Translations under genes and position numbers: made by a program
The notes under the pieces: generated by a model
Told to the model about the DNA's origin: nothing
Databases searched by the model: none
What the model saw: only the letters and a program-made list of their open reading frames with translations
Source of the DNA: Pseudevernia furfuracea
Lineage: Eukaryota > Ascomycota > Lecanoromycetes > Lecanorales > Parmeliaceae
Assembly: GCA_022315425.1 (NCBI GenBank)
Contig: JAIUPT010000029.1
Span: forward strand, 186,001-250,000
Reading direction: 5' to 3'
DNA length: 64,000 nucleotides
Shown: positions 1-11,989 of the stretch, piece by piece
Layout of the letters: the number at the start of each line of letters is the position of its first letter
Numbering within the stretch: position 1 is the first letter of the stretch

Positions 1-1949
1 TCTTTCTAATTGACTTGGTATTTAAGTCGGCCCCAAGGCTTCTTGGAAGCGAGGATGTCGTCTACGACTCATTCTTTCAAGCCGTCAATTATTGTTGACT
101 CGGGTGGAGGATTCTTCTGATCTGGCAAAGAATCTATGACGGCTAGACTCAGTAATTTGAGGCTGAAAACGTTATGTATTCGCATGGTTTTGAGCAGTTT
201 TAGTCTATACGACGAATCGATCAAGGCTTTGATCTTAAATGAACTATATTTCTTGTCATCAAGTTTCTTGAAAGATCGAGTGTTGATGATGTTTTTACTG
301 TTGAGGAAGATCAAATTCTCTTTCTTAAATTTGACGTTCAGTCTATGCTGATTTACCTGGGTAATCATGGCTCTCTGGGCTCTGTTCATGTTGTCTCGTA
401 TGTATTTCAAGACCTTCTGCATGTTGTCAGCAATGTCTTCGGCCTTGGCGGCGTCTAGACGTTTTCGAGTAGTAGCGTAGGTCGTGAAGTCCTTGCTGAA
501 GCTCATGCGTGGATGAAATCCTTTATTGACATAGAACGAAGTGACTTCGGTGGAAGACGAGACTTCGTCGTTGTCAGCGAATTCCGTCATGAATATTCAC
601 TTAGCCCAGTCGTCTTGCATGTAGTTGCAATAGGTTCGCAGATAACGTTCAAGATCTTGATTGCTGCGTTTCGTCTGATCGTCTGTCTGAGAGTGAAATG
701 CGATGAATAGTTTTGCTGTAATGTCGAGGCGTGTGTAGAAAGACTTTCACACAGTGACAATAAACTAAGAGCCTCGATTCGATACTATTAATGACGATAG
801 CCCGTGAAGTCGAAAGACATGGTCGACGAGCATTTTCGCAGTGTATTCGGCTGAGATGTCTTCGTCAGTGACAGTGCATAAAATGTAGTGACGTTTCTTG
901 GTCAGTCGATTCACTACGACAAAAATGACGTTATGTTCTTTCGATTGTGATAGCCCGACGATAAAATTTATGAATATGTTCTATCAACGTTTCTGTGGGA
1001 TTGGGAGGGGCTGAATTAGACCGTGTTCGCGATCTCTAGACGTCTTGAACCTCTGACATTTATAGCAGTTGCGAATATAAGTGATCACGATGTTCTTTAT
1101 GTCTCGTTAGTAGTATTCACGACGAAGCAATTCGTATATTCGATTAATCCCTGAGTGATCGTAAGCGGGTTGATCATGAATCTCGATAATGAGGTCAGTA
1201 TATATTTGCTGAGGGATTCATAGTCTGTTCTTGTGATATAGTATATCGTCGTCTATCGAGCATTTGACTAGGGTGATGTCATTTAGTTTCTTCTTGTCTT
1301 CGGCAATAGCGTCGCGAATCTCAGAGCACTTCTCGTTATTCTTGTTGACAATGACTACCCTATGATAAATGAGGTCATTAATTGCATTGATAGCGTATTT
1401 CGTGCCGTCGAGTTTTAAGCGATTCGGGGTCAGAATAATTTGATACTATTATCGAACCCTTTCGTCGTTGAGACTGCTTGATTTTGATTCAGTCATTCTG
1501 ATAAGAGCGTCTGCCTTAACGTTTTGTGGGCCAGGCCTGTAGACGATTTTGATATTGTACTCGAACAGCATATTCAAATAGCGGGCCTATCTACGGCTGA
1601 GGTCTCGTCCTTCGACGAAATACATTAGACCCTTGTGATTAGTGAAGATCTTGACTGGGACGTCTGTGCATTTCAATTCGGGTCGTCAATGCTCGAGACA
1701 ACGAATAATTGTCAGCAACTCCTTGTCGTAGATTTGATAGTTGTATTCTATCGATGTGAGATTCTTGCTATAGAAGACAATCGAGTGTAAGACTTTTTCG
1801 TCGTTATATTGAAAAAGAATCTCATCGTTGACGTAATCGAAAGAGTTAGTCTCGAGTATAACTTCTTTGAATCTGTCAAAATGACGTAGAGCTGGGGTCT
1901 GGGTGACTACTATTTTGAGTTGATTGAATGCTTGCTGACATGCAGTAGA
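1..1949 (-). pseudogene. G1 pol: RNase H, integrase, chromodomain start (decayed)
   Basis: On the minus strand, about 1850-1560 encodes an RNase H core (FYSKNL, YDKELL, then TNHKGLMYF where TDH is usual). About 1240-590 encodes integrase: an HHCC zinc-binding segment with CYKCQ, then a D,D,E core with a decayed FHSQTDDQ-type motif. 590-69 is an open integrase C-terminal stretch of 173 residues, ending in ESTIIDGLKE. The last 68 bases read VVDDILASKKPWGRLKYQVN and then a stop where chromodomains have a conserved Trp, so the stop is best read as TGG to TAG. Function, by family knowledge: RNA-template removal, cDNA insertion, and chromatin targeting by the chromodomain. Scattered stops make it non-functional. 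Confidence 0.85.
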
Positions 1950-3410
1950 TCACTCAAAAATGACGTCTTTGCGTGTGAGGCGAACCAGTGATTTAACAAT
2001 CTTTGAGAAGTTCTTGATAAACCGTCTATAAAAATTGCAAAAGTCAACGAATAACTGAGTTTCCTTGAGGTTGATCGATGTACTCCAGTCGATCACCGCG
2101 TCAACTTTACTCGGGTTTATTCGTAATCCTTCGGTGGATATGAGAAGCCTCAAGAATTTGATCTCTTGAACGTGAAATTCGCACTTGAGAATATCTACTT
2201 GTAGATCGGCCTCTCGTAGTCTCTGAAGAATAAGTCGAACATGTTTGACGTGTTTCTTCTTGATTTTGCTGTAAATAAGAATGTCGTTCAGATATGTCTG
2301 ACAGAAGTCATTGAGGTAGTCGAAAAGAATATTATTCATGTATTGCTAATAGTTGACGGGCTCATTGATCAGTTCGAATGATAACACTCGGTACTTGTAT
2401 GTCCCAAGAGAGATGATAAAGATAGTGAAATCTTCGCTATTCGGGTGTATTCGAAGTTTGTTGAATGCTGCTATGATATTCAGACGTGTCATGTACTTGT
2501 AATTCTGAATTCTGATCAGAACTTCATCTATGAGGGGAATGGAATAGCGGTTCCTCTTGATTATTTGGTTGAGTCTTCTGTAGTCGACACAAAACCGCAG
2601 GTCATCATTTGACTTCTCAGCGAATAGTATGAGGGAGGCGAATGGTGCTTGGCTGGGGACTATGAAGCCTTTCTTCAAATGCTCGTTCAAATACTTCTTG
2701 ACCTGTTTCAACTTTGGGTTCGAAATGGGATAGATGCGGCTGCGAGGAAGTTTTGCCTTGTCAGCCCCGTCTATAAATTCCAATTTGTGATCACATTCTC
2801 GGTGGGGAGGCAATTCGTCTGTCTTAGACCTGTCGAATACGTTCAAGAAGTTATGATATTTCTTCGGCAACTTCTTCTTGACGTCCTCGGGGGTTAATTC
2901 CTTCGTGTTATTGACTCGGACAGTCGTGTATGATCCACAGCATTTCTTGTATTTGAGTTTCGAATGACATGGGCACGGTTTATTGACTGGTATTCGCGAG
3001 TTTCGAACGAACGGTGGCGGTGCAGAGTTATGGATCTCGCTTGATGTTATGCTGAACAACTTGTTTGTCTTATTACTTGTCAGCATGTGAAACGCAGGTG
3101 CTCCTATTTCTACGATATTCAGTGCATCTGATAACGAGGTTCGTTGTTTCTTTGCGGCCCTTGAACTAGAAGTTCTTCGTGGTTTAGAAGGCTGCTCAGA
3201 GGAGGATGGTGACTCGAAGGCGATCTCGTAGTTCTCGTCTTCGCACGTAGGAGTCGAAGGTCGCTTGAGAGTAGGTGAGGGAGATATTAATGAACTTGAT
3301 GAACTTGATGTAGACAAGAAAGACAAATCCTTCGATGATGACGTTTGATTTTCATCGTGCTCGCAACGATCGAGCACGAATAGAATCTTGTTCTTTAACA
3401 TATTCAGCAA
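1950..3410 (-). pseudogene. G1 reverse transcriptase with N-terminal linker carrying a SEC-C-like zinc motif
   Basis: The 354-residue open segment at 3410-2346 begins with a Ser-rich, low-complexity linker (about residues 20-90). At residues 146-158 it carries CPC...CC spaced C-x-C-x8-C-C, followed by Gly, which matches the SEC-C zinc-binding motif. It continues into a classic gypsy RT start (HNFLNVFDRSKTDELPPHR, FCVDYRRLN, IPLIDEVL). A stop near 2345 splits it from the next segment (2339-1950), which has YLNDILIYS where YLDDILIYS is expected, and the FVDFCNFYRRFIKNFS thumb region. Asp to Asn in the catalytic box fits G-to-A mutation. The enzyme is therefore broken twice: one stop and one lost catalytic Asp. 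Confidence 0.88.
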
Positions 3411-3428
3411 GACTTTATGCTTGTTTAT

Positions 3429-3785
3429 TCATGATTTACTTAATATCAAGTCGTGTTGTATGGGAGCGATTAACATGAGACATGTTTCTTTTCTATGATC
3501 ATTGACGTTCAGTTCAGAAAGGAGACAGTGTGTAATAGGTCTTTTGAACAGTTTTTCATCATAGCCTCGCAATGACTTGAGTATAGACAGTGAAACTACT
3601 TCGAGTTTCAATTCTTTATATGCTTGGGTCACGCGAGACTCATTAAGAACGATGTTGACCCCCGTGCAGTCGCTGTCGATCAGGGTGTTCTTGAAAACGC
3701 ATTTCTTATTCTGTGAGAATAGTGTAGTCACTGTCCGAAATGAACGACGTGTCAATGAATCGTTGAGAGTATTCACTAGACACAC
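3429..3785 (-). pseudogene. G1 aspartic protease region (decayed)
   Basis: This 118-residue open segment lies between gag and RT on the minus strand. It contains TLIDSDCTGVNIVL, which aligns with the retrotransposon protease active site (usually DSGxTG), so the Gly after Asp-Ser appears mutated to Asp by a G-to-A change. Downstream, ITHCLLSELNVNDHRKETCLMLIAPIQHDLILSKSW has the spacing of the protease flap and the usual iLGxpW end. The family role is cleavage of the Gag-Pol polyprotein in the particle. It joins the RT frame through a stop near 3411-3428. Assigned from position and weak motif, so less certain than RT. Confidence 0.7.
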
Positions 3786-3994
3786 TTCGTCGTTATCTCT
3801 TTTCGTGTCTTTGAAAGAGACTAGGCGTTTCCCGAGTCGAAAGAGTTAACATCGTGATACTTCTCATCGTCGTCAATGAGGTTCTCAGTGTCGTAAGCGT
3901 TCATGACGTGTACTCTGACGTTCAGTGCGATCTTTTTTCCGACCTGAGTCTGCTTATTTGAGTAGTCCCTCTTCTAATGACCTGAGCGTTCACA

Positions 3995-5182
3995 TTAAAA
4001 GTATATATACTCTTTCTTGACCTTCATCACAGGGGCGAAAGATGTCTTGCTTGCAGAGGTGATCGATATAGTCGATATAGTAACGGGAGTAACACGTCTT
4101 ACTGAAACGATATAGATTGAAGAAAGATCGGAGCGAGACGTATAGATCTTCTTTAAAATCTCAACCTGTTTGTCAAGGTTCTTGACACGCATGGCGTTGT
4201 TCGTCTTGATTAGATAGTTTCTTATTGCTGTGAGAGAGATAAACTATTTATTAAGATCGCTGACATCGCTGAATTTGATATAAAGTTTAGAATTCAACTT
4301 CTTTGAGAGATCATGCATTAGGTGAGTCTCATTATAAGCGAGTTCTTCGTCTAACAGCTTGAAATCTGAGTAGAAATCGCGAAAAGTCTGCGCTGGGTTC
4401 TGTCTCAGAGAGTCGTATTCTCGCATTGCGTTTTCGATACGATTAATGTTCTTATAGACGTCAGCGAGGTCATTCATGACGTCTTTGACGATCAAATAGA
4501 AATTGAATAACTCGGGTTGACGACGTAGTGTCACTATCTTCATTGTCTTGTCTTCGACTCGATTGACTATATAGATAATTCGTGACCGCTTCGTTGAATA
4601 GTGATCCGCATTAACTATGAGTTTGTTTAGCATAGCGTTGAATCAGGCGTTTCAAGTAGGGTCGTCGTTATTTGTAAACATCGCTGAATCTAACATGCGA
4701 GTGATTTTGTTCTTCTTGCGTGTTGCAGAGAGAACTTCAGCGAGGGAGAAAGATTCAGACTCAGCTTACTTAACAGTCGAATAAGAGACATTAAGTTGTT
4801 GCTATGATGCGTCTAAATACTTTCTCTTGTAGTCGCGAATGATGTTATGACACTTCATGAGATTGTTTTCGAGTTGAACATTATCAGCCTTGAGAAGATC
4901 TCGTTTCTGTTTCAAGTCGACCTTCTTCTAACTCATAGTGTCATACTTGACGACTATATGAAGACATTGATCTCGTTGAAAGCGAAGGTCTTCTAGCATT
5001 TCCATGACTTCGGTTGGCCGATTTTGAGTTCATAGTTGCAACTGATCGATACTAAATATTTGTCAGACGTCTATGATGTCGACGTCATCATCTCGCTGAG
5101 GCATCACTGAGGTGCGTCTGTTCTTGTATTGTTTTCTCACCTCGTTGAGGGCGTCGAGGTCTTGAATAACGTTCTTTGTCAT
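3995..5182 (-). pseudogene. G1 gag (decayed)
   Basis: The start is the ATG whose first base is 5182; the frame opens MTKNVIQDLDALNEVRKQY and runs through a coiled-coil-like, Lys/Asp-rich region with single stops at Gln codons. 4633-4244 is open for 129 residues (KLIVNADHYSTKRSRIIYIV...FRDFYSDFKLLDEELAYNE) and matches the capsid core of fungal gypsy Gag (NADHY...YIxxR, FRDFY). 4192-3995 continues the C-terminal part. A clear CCHC knuckle is not visible, probably lost to mutation. Gag forms the virus-like particle. It sits 720 bp downstream of the 5' LTR, so the element has a long leader. Confidence 0.8.
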
Positions 5183-5899
5183 GTTGAAAGATTTCGCTGA
5201 GAAGAGAAGAAGAGAGCGATCAAGTTACTTCGTGAAGTAAGGTGATAGTTAGATAGAAAGTGTTAGAGAGGATCAAAGTGTTTTCACTCTTGTTTCGATG
5301 TTGAAAGAAAAAATGTCAAGAAGCTGCGAGGATTCGAGTTTCTTTATTTCTCGTGTAACTTTTTTATTTGCTGACCGTTTGACATCTAGCAAAGAATGTG
5401 AATGCTTTAAAGTGTGTTCTTTGTGAAGATGTTATTCTAAAGAGGTGGTCTGTTAACAAATTCAGATGTGAAGCTCAGACGAGACAGAATCTGCGGGCAG
5501 AGAAGGAGTATCAATCTCAGAGAAGATTTTCTTGCGAAGAATACTGTGAAGACGTTTGTTAACCGAATTGGGCGCCCTTTAAACCTCTTATATTAAAACG
5601 TTTTGTCCTTGAAATGAGACGTTCAGAACTCGATTTGAATATGTGATTGAAAAATGTTTTGTGGTGGTTGGTTTTGGTGATTTCTTTATGATTCGCTAAT
5701 CTTACGAATGTTTCAGCTATTCTTTATCCTCTGACTATTCACGAGACCGTTTTTCGCCTTGAAAACGATTTGTCTGTATGATAGACTAATTCAGGGATAC
5801 GATATCTTATTAATACTAAGTTCTTAACAAAGCTTCTGTCAGTCAACTTCTTTGAATTCGATTGCTGTCACGAATAAAGTGAGGGTGATCTAGTTGTAG
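5183..5899 (-). other. G1 5' leader, shared with the non-autonomous elements
   Basis: About 700 bases without a credible gene lie between the 5' LTR and gag. Segments match the leaders of elements A, B, D and E, for example the stretch around 5365-5480 (a GCTGACCGTTTGACA-type core) against 56440-56550 and, inverted, 63620-63700. Another part near 5590-5670 matches the copy B leader at 50400-50490. Sharing of leader sequence between an autonomous and several short elements is what a common packaging or priming signal would look like; that function is inference. Confidence 0.6.
5888..5897 (-). promoter_or_regulatory. G1 self-primer binding site (type B)
   Basis: On the minus strand the two bases CT follow the LTR end and then ACAACTAGAT. 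The same ten bases occur on the plus strand inside the LTR at 5946-5955, so the LTR transcript can pair with this site. The same arrangement is seen in elements D and E, and with different sequences in A and C. Confidence 0.75.
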
Positions 5900-6105
5900 T
5901 GTCAGGATTAGTATAGAGTCAAGTCATGTAGGTGTATTGAATAAGACAACTAGATATAGAATAACTATGTACTGGGAGGGAGGGTCATATATGTATGGCT
6001 GAGTGAATCTATCAAGACACGCTAAGTCTAAAAGGGATAGTGTGTCAACAAAGGAATGCTAACACAGACAGGTGTCACCAAGGGATGCGAGGTACGCTCG
6101 TAACA
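5900..6105 (-). repeat. LTR type B, 5' LTR of G1
   Basis: 206 bp, TG...CA ends, same family as the LTRs at 39839, 45841, 54924, 56928 and 62973. It is followed at 6106 directly by the interrupted RT gene of G2a. Confidence 0.9.
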
Positions 6106-9010
6106 ATGATCACTTTGAGTACTTGATAATGTCATTTGACCTAATCAACGCCCCTGCGACCTTTCAGACTTACATTAATAAGTCGTTAACGAGTCTAATT
6201 AACAATTTTTGCGTTGTTTATCTTGACGATATTCTAATTTATTCGAGTTCGCAAGAAGAACATTTAGATCATGTCAAGCAAGTGCTTGAGAGACTAAGAC
6301 GTTTTAGTCTGTACGCAAGTTTGAAGAAATGTGAGTTCTTCATCACAGAAGTCGAATTTTTAGACTTCATAATATTCATCGATAACGTCGCAATGAACAA
6401 ACGCAGAGTGAAAGCAATTCAGAAGTAATCGAGATCTAAGTTCTTTTATGAGATACAGATCTTTTTGAACTTTGTGAATTTCTATCGAAGATTCATTCAT
6501 TACTACTTTTAAATTGTCGAATCACTTATAAACTTGCTTAAGAAAAGTATCAAGAGAATCAAGATAGAATCTTTTGATTGACCTATTAAGACGAAGAAGG
6601 CATTTCGACGACTTCGCGAAGTCTTTACGAAAGCGCCCCTTCTATGTCACTTTGATTCAGAACTTCTCATTAGAGTGAAAACGAATACTTTAGATTTCGA
6701 CTTAACAGACATTTTGACCCAGTTATAAAATAACAATAAGCAATAACATTTAGTTGCATTTTATTCTCGAAAAATGATTTCTGTAGAGCGAAACTATAAG
6801 ATTCATGATTAAAAGCTACTCGTTATCGTAACGACCTTCAAACAGTGACGTTATTATTTGAAAGAGAGTTTTCATTCTATGAAAGTACTTACGAACCATA
6901 ACAATCTAAAGTACTTTATGAGAATAACGAGTTTGAATAAGCGACAAGTCAGGTGAGCAATGAAGTTATTAATGTTTGATTTTTTTATTACACATAGGTC
7001 AGAAAAGACAAATTCAGTCGATACGTCGTCAAGGCGATCTGATTATAAGAGTGAAAACGAGTCGTTAAATCGACTATTGTCAACGTTATAACAGAAATTG
7101 ACAGCGATAAAAGATCTAATAAGTCTCATATTTGCTGTTATTCGAATAGCGTATAAGTAAGATAAGAGTTATAAGCATACGAAGCGCAGCTCAAACGTTA
7201 AGCCCCCCTTTGCGATACACAGTCTAGACGTGAATATATAATATAATCTAGTAACTGATAATAGAAAAGAAGTAACTGCTCAGAAGATAACACTTATAAA
7301 TTTGATGACAGCTGCAATTTAAGAGACTCATCTTGATATTATATATTCTTCGAGACTTAGAGAATCTTCAACTGCGAGAGCAGAGAGTTCAAGTGAGATA
7401 CTTACTTAGAGTACACGTAACGTAGCTATCGCGCAGCTTAACCCTATTACTGAGACTGTTGATTACAAACAGCTCGTCTCACGCTTAGTAGTTCACATTG
7501 CGACAATAAGCGAAACGACATATGATCTCAGTAACAAGTTCATCTTCGAGCTTATCAAAGCACTTCAGCTAAAAGACTCTTATGTTCAATAGCGAAGAAA
7601 AGACGAAGCGCAGAACAAGCGAAAGAGTGACGTCGAAGCTTGAATATGAGATAGTTAGAGACTGTTAAAATACAAGAACATATTGTACGTCCCCGAAGAG
7701 ACTTTCGTCCGCGAAGAGCTATTGAGACGTCATTATGATGATTTCTTGACGAAACATTTCGATATCGACAAGACACTGAAACTAATGACTAGAAAATACT
7801 ATTAAGATAGTATTAAGACAGACGTGAAATCATATGTGAATACATGTGATGTCTGTTAGAGAGTGAAGGTGAAGCGATATCGTTTATATGACGAGCTAAG
7901 TGCGCTTTCTCAATCAAGCCGTTCTTGAAAGAAAATCACGATGAATTTCATCACGAACCTTTCTTCAAGTCGACGCAGAGGCTGCGTTTACGATACGATT
8001 CTTATAATCGTCGATAGATACATCAAAATAATGAGATATCTATCAATCACAAAGAAAATCAATGTCTTCGATCTCGAATAGCTGCTCATGAAAGAAATCT
8101 TTCTTCGATTTGACTCATCAGAAGATATAGTCACTAATCGTGGTTCTGTGTTTACGAGTGCGTTTTGATCGCAAGTCTGCTATCAAATGAAGGTGAAACG
8201 TAGACTAAGCACTGTCTTTTATTCTCAAACTAATGATCAAATCGAACGACAAAATCAAATCTTGAAACATTATCTTCGAGTTTTTTGTAACGAGCAACAA
8301 AACGACTGAACGAATCTCTTGTTTATAGCCGAGTATGTCTATTAACAAAGTTAACATAAGACGTTGAATTATAGCTTATTCTATGCAATGTATAACTACA
8401 ATTCGAACTTTGAATTGAGAATCGAGAACGATTCTTCTCAAGGGGAGATGTTAGTAGCGAAAGAACGTGTGAAAGAAATTCATGCGTTACGAGAAGAGCT
8501 TGCGAAACGTTAACAAAAAGTATTCGAATCGTAAGCGAAAACGTATAACAAAAAGCATTAAGCACAATCCTTTTAGAAAGAAGACTTGATAATGTTATCA
8601 ATCAAGAATCTCAAACAAAAACGATCAAATAAGAAGCTTTCGAACAAGGCAATTAATCTATTCATTATTCGAAATGTCGTAGACAAGCAAGCTTATCGAT
8701 TAGCGCTTTCGTTAATCTATCGTATATATAACGTTTTTCATATATCACTGTTAGAACTCTATCGTCGTAGAGATAATAGCACGATGTCAGCATATATAGT
8801 AGCGAAATTAATAGATAATAAAGAAGAATAAAAGATCGAAAAGATCTTAAACAAGCGAAAGCGCAAGGGTGAGATGAAATATCTTATTCGTTAAGCTGAG
8901 TATTCTCATAAGTATAATTAGTGAATATTAGAGAAAGATATAAAACACTCGTAGAAGTTATAAGACGCTTTTGAAAAGTCAAAGAAGCGAAGACGAAGAG
9001 CACGATAGAT
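6106..9010 (+). pseudogene. G2a gypsy pol: RT, RNase H, integrase, chromodomain (decayed)
   Basis: The frame enters in mid-RT right after the G1 insertion: DHFEYLIMSFDLINAPATFQ, then YLDDILIYSSSQEEHLDHV, so the catalytic Asp pair is intact. After a stop at 6426 come RNase H (about 6745-6900, FYSRKMISVERNYKIHD), an integrase zinc segment with CDVCQ-type residues (about 7690-7870), the integrase core (about 7930-8300), and the integrase C-terminus (8586-8831). A chromodomain (about 8832-8990) reads KIEKILNKRKRKGEMKYLIR. Nearly all stops sit where Gln or Trp is expected. The G2b copy at 57.6-60.4 kb is the same gene, more heavily mutated. Confidence 0.88.
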
Positions 9011-10761
9011 GAATAAGAGATAATATCTCGAAGAATAACGATTCTAAAATTGCTCGAAGACATCGTAACAAAAAAAGGTGTTTAAAGGTCAAAGAGAATC
9101 GAAAAAACACAACTTATAAGCAGCGCAGAGTATATCTATTATATCTGACTCGAAGATCAGACGTATCAAAGATGTCGACGTAAGGTCAGATTACTTCGCC
9201 TCTTGTATTATCTCGTCTTCGTTCACTTAATTGCTCTCGTTATTGTTCTTATTTTCGTCCTTCTTCTCCTCCTCGTTCGCATTAACTCTCTAAATAATAA
9301 TATTCACATTCAATTTCTTTAACTCTCTAGCTCTAGCAGCGACGAAACTAAAGAGAGAGACGACGAGAGACGTAGAGAAGGCGAAGACTTCGTCGAGAAA
9401 AGACGACTCGAAGACGTCAACCTCGTCGACGAAGACCTCGTTTTCATCGTTATTATTAACTTCGTGATTGCGATTACTGCTGCTGCTGCTATTAAGGTCG
9501 TCGTTAACGTCGTTCTTCGTCGGCGAGAGAGAATCGTCAGGTCTCGAAGACGTCTTTGAGTTCATGAGGGGCAGACCTGTCTAGCGAATCGTTAGCGCAG
9601 CTGTCACGTGCTCGAAACGCCTATTGAACGTGAGAAAAATATATTCTCAATCGAAGAACATCGTAGATGCCCTTTAGGGCCGTATCAATCCGTCGAAGCG
9701 ACTTGACTTGGTTCAGTTGAATCGTTAATGCGTTCGACTTTTTCTTCTCTTCGAGACGATCTTAAACTCGCTCGTAGCGAGACAACTCGACATCGAAGAA
9801 TTTCACGCAGACAGTCAAAAACGGTCTGCTGACATATTGTGAATATCTATGCACTCACTCGCGACGGATGATTCGCTCACGATAGACGCGGCGCCGTAGT
9901 AGATTGTTCGTTAGATATCTAATCTCTCACGCAGAGAGGATCTTGAATTGAGATCAATAGACGCTTCAGCTATGTTTGAATTATAAACTATATATGTTTA
10001 CGTACGAACTCACAATCGATTCGTAGGTCGACGCAGTGAGTACACTTTCGTAGCATCTCTTCTGTCTTCGCGAAGATAACATTATAGCTATTCGAGATAT
10101 GTTAATTCGCTATTCGAAGATAACGATAATAGAAGTTTTTAATTAACGTCTTTATTCGCACGAAGAATCGATTAGTAATGCTATAAGAATAAAACTATAA
10201 ACGTGTCAGAAACGCACGCGAAATCACGATTGATTCAACTTATCGCAGAACGAAAGAGAACGTAGATCGAGGGGTCAAGCGTCGAAAAAATCTAAGCAGT
10301 CATAATCAAATAGATAACACGACAATGTTCAGTGTAAGTACGAAGAATATAATGTCTACGTTTGATAGCTGTGAGTCAGAAAAAAGAGAAATATGTTTTG
10401 CTGAAAGCAAAAGTTTAAAAAAACAAACTTATACACAACTCACGGCTAGCGCATAGCAATTATTCACGTCGCGCATTTATGACGACGACGACGCGACAGC
10501 GCAACTCACGACTCAAACAATAAGAGATATCAACAACGTCAATAAACTTCACGTCGTCTACGACTCTACGAACATTTTTATTTTCATGCGCAAGGCGTAG
10601 GAATATCACAGTCTACGCATTTCAAATTGAGATTTACAATGTTAGCGCGAAGCTGATCTAAAAGAACTCTTTCTCTTATGTTCTCTCTGAGATTTAAAGA
10701 GTTTTAATGAGTCTGTTTAGAGCAATAAATTCGAGAACGAATTCTTAAAGAGAGAAGATCA
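9011..10761 (+). other. G2a 3' region, no gene recognised
   Basis: About 1.75 kb lies between the chromodomain and the 3' LTR. It contains an acidic/basic low-complexity stretch (9290-9565) that is open on the minus strand and Arg/Glu-rich on the plus strand; neither reading resembles a known protein. The rest is moderately AT-rich with no long frame. It probably belongs to the 3' end of G2a, but part could be unrelated sequence. Confidence 0.4.
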
Positions 10762-11028
10762 TATTAGCAGCGAGATCAAGAAAACAGCTATCGTATAAGT
10801 TCGAGAGTTGTCGAGCGTAATCGAATCGCTTGACATACGCATATCAAGCGAATTCTTGACGTGAGAAGCTTAAGAGGGCCATGCCTCGAAGTTTCTCATT
10901 TTTCTTTCTTAAGAATTAGTCTTACTATTAGATATACTATACGCAATATATATATCTTCGCTAAGTTCACATTGCTATACAACTCTAGTCTGTCTATATA
11001 TATCTATATTATATAAGTCAGTCTAACA
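10762..11028 (+). repeat. G2-family LTR (3' LTR of G2a)
   Basis: About 267 bp, from TATTAGCAGC (mutated TGTTAGCAGC) to GTCTAACA. The same LTR is at 51970-52235 in the same orientation at the 5' end of G2b, and as a solo copy at 41927-42194. Position after a G2 pol and before a G2 gag identifies it as the G2 LTR. It contains a 24-bp palindrome near 10834-10857. Its right end cuts off copia element C1. Confidence 0.75.
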
Positions 11029-11989
11029 CGTAGTTATTAAGTGAGATATCGATCTTGTCACGATGTTTGTCCTCCTTCATGTTCAGCCCTTGAAGTACCT
11101 TTCTGATATATATGATTTGACTCAATCGAATGACTCTATTCGCTCGGTCTCTTTCGATTTCAATTTCAAGTATCTTCTTTAACTCTCTCAAATCCTTGAT
11201 CTTGAACGCTTTAACGAATTGAGTCTTGAATCATTGCACTTGATCTTTGAATAACGAAACGATGATGATGTCATTTATATAGACGAGAACGATCAGTTGT
11301 CTGTCTTTGTGAATATATATGTAGGGGTTCGATTTCGATGACACGAATTCAAGTTTGATTAGCTCCGCATTGCAGATAAAGTATCAGTCGTGAACTGCTT
11401 GTTTGAGATCGTATAGACTCTGAAGCAACTTCAGATACTTTCTCTAATTGACAATTACTTCGAAAAGTGCATTCATGTATATGAGGTGCTTCAGTGTTGA
11501 CTCGGTGAAGGTATTGTTGATATCAACTTGTTTAGTCTCGAAATCCTTGATAGCTATCAATGCAAGCACAGCACGTAGAGTGTTTATTCGTATAGTGAGA
11601 GCAAATGTCTCGTCGTAGTCGATATCATGTATTTGTGAGAATCCTCTCGCTACCAGTCTCGTCTTGAACCTCTGCACTATATTATTCTCATTGTATTTGA
11701 CAGAAAATACTCACTTGCATATGACGATGTTGACTTCTTCTGGTGGGATCTCGGCAATATAGATATTATTGTCTTTCAATTAAGAAATCTCGTTCTTTGC
11801 AGCATGAAGTCAATATCGACTATACACGAGATCATTGATAGCCTCTTTATACGATTTCGGAATGAATATGAGACTCATTACATCGTCCTGAACTTCGATA
11901 GCCTTCATGACTAACAAGGCCTTGACGTGCTTTAAAATCCGCTCGTCTTCGTTCATCTCATTGTCTCTTTTTCTCTTCAAGACTAACAA
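11029..11989 (-). pseudogene. C1 copia reverse transcriptase (truncated, decayed)
   Basis: 11677-11444 encodes a copia RT fingers region (RFKTRLVARGFSQIHDIDYDE, then KQVDINNTF where DVxxAF is typical). The frame continues after stops through LYDLKQAVHD and LIVLVYINDIIIVS, where the canonical box is YVDD, so the first catalytic Asp is changed to Asn. Thumb residues follow (LKKILEIEIERD, LSQIIYIRKVL, DISLNNY). The coding sequence ends abruptly at 11029 against the neighbouring LTR, so RNase H is absent. Assignment is firm; the copy is inactive. Confidence 0.9.

Larger units (their letters stand above)
1..6105 (-). mobile_element. Ty3/gypsy chromovirus-type LTR retrotransposon G1 (3' end cut by window edge)
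   Basis: Read on the minus strand, the order is 5' LTR (5900-6105), PBS, leader, gag, protease, RT, RNase H, integrase and the start of a chromodomain at the window edge. RT before integrase plus a chromodomain defines Ty3/gypsy chromoviruses. Many frames are broken by TAG/TAA at Trp/Gln positions, as expected after RIP, but less heavily than in the other gypsy copies, so this is a relatively young insertion. The right LTR end at 6105 abuts the RT gene of another gypsy element (G2a), whose homologous copy at 58.05 kb is uninterrupted at that point, so G1 inserted there. The left LTR lies outside the window, so the target duplication cannot be checked. Confidence 0.9.

Noticed and set aside
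9290..9565. Ser/Asp/Asn-rich 91-codon frame on the minus strand
   Set aside because: Low-complexity, antisense to the G2a 3' region, no start context or homologue visible.
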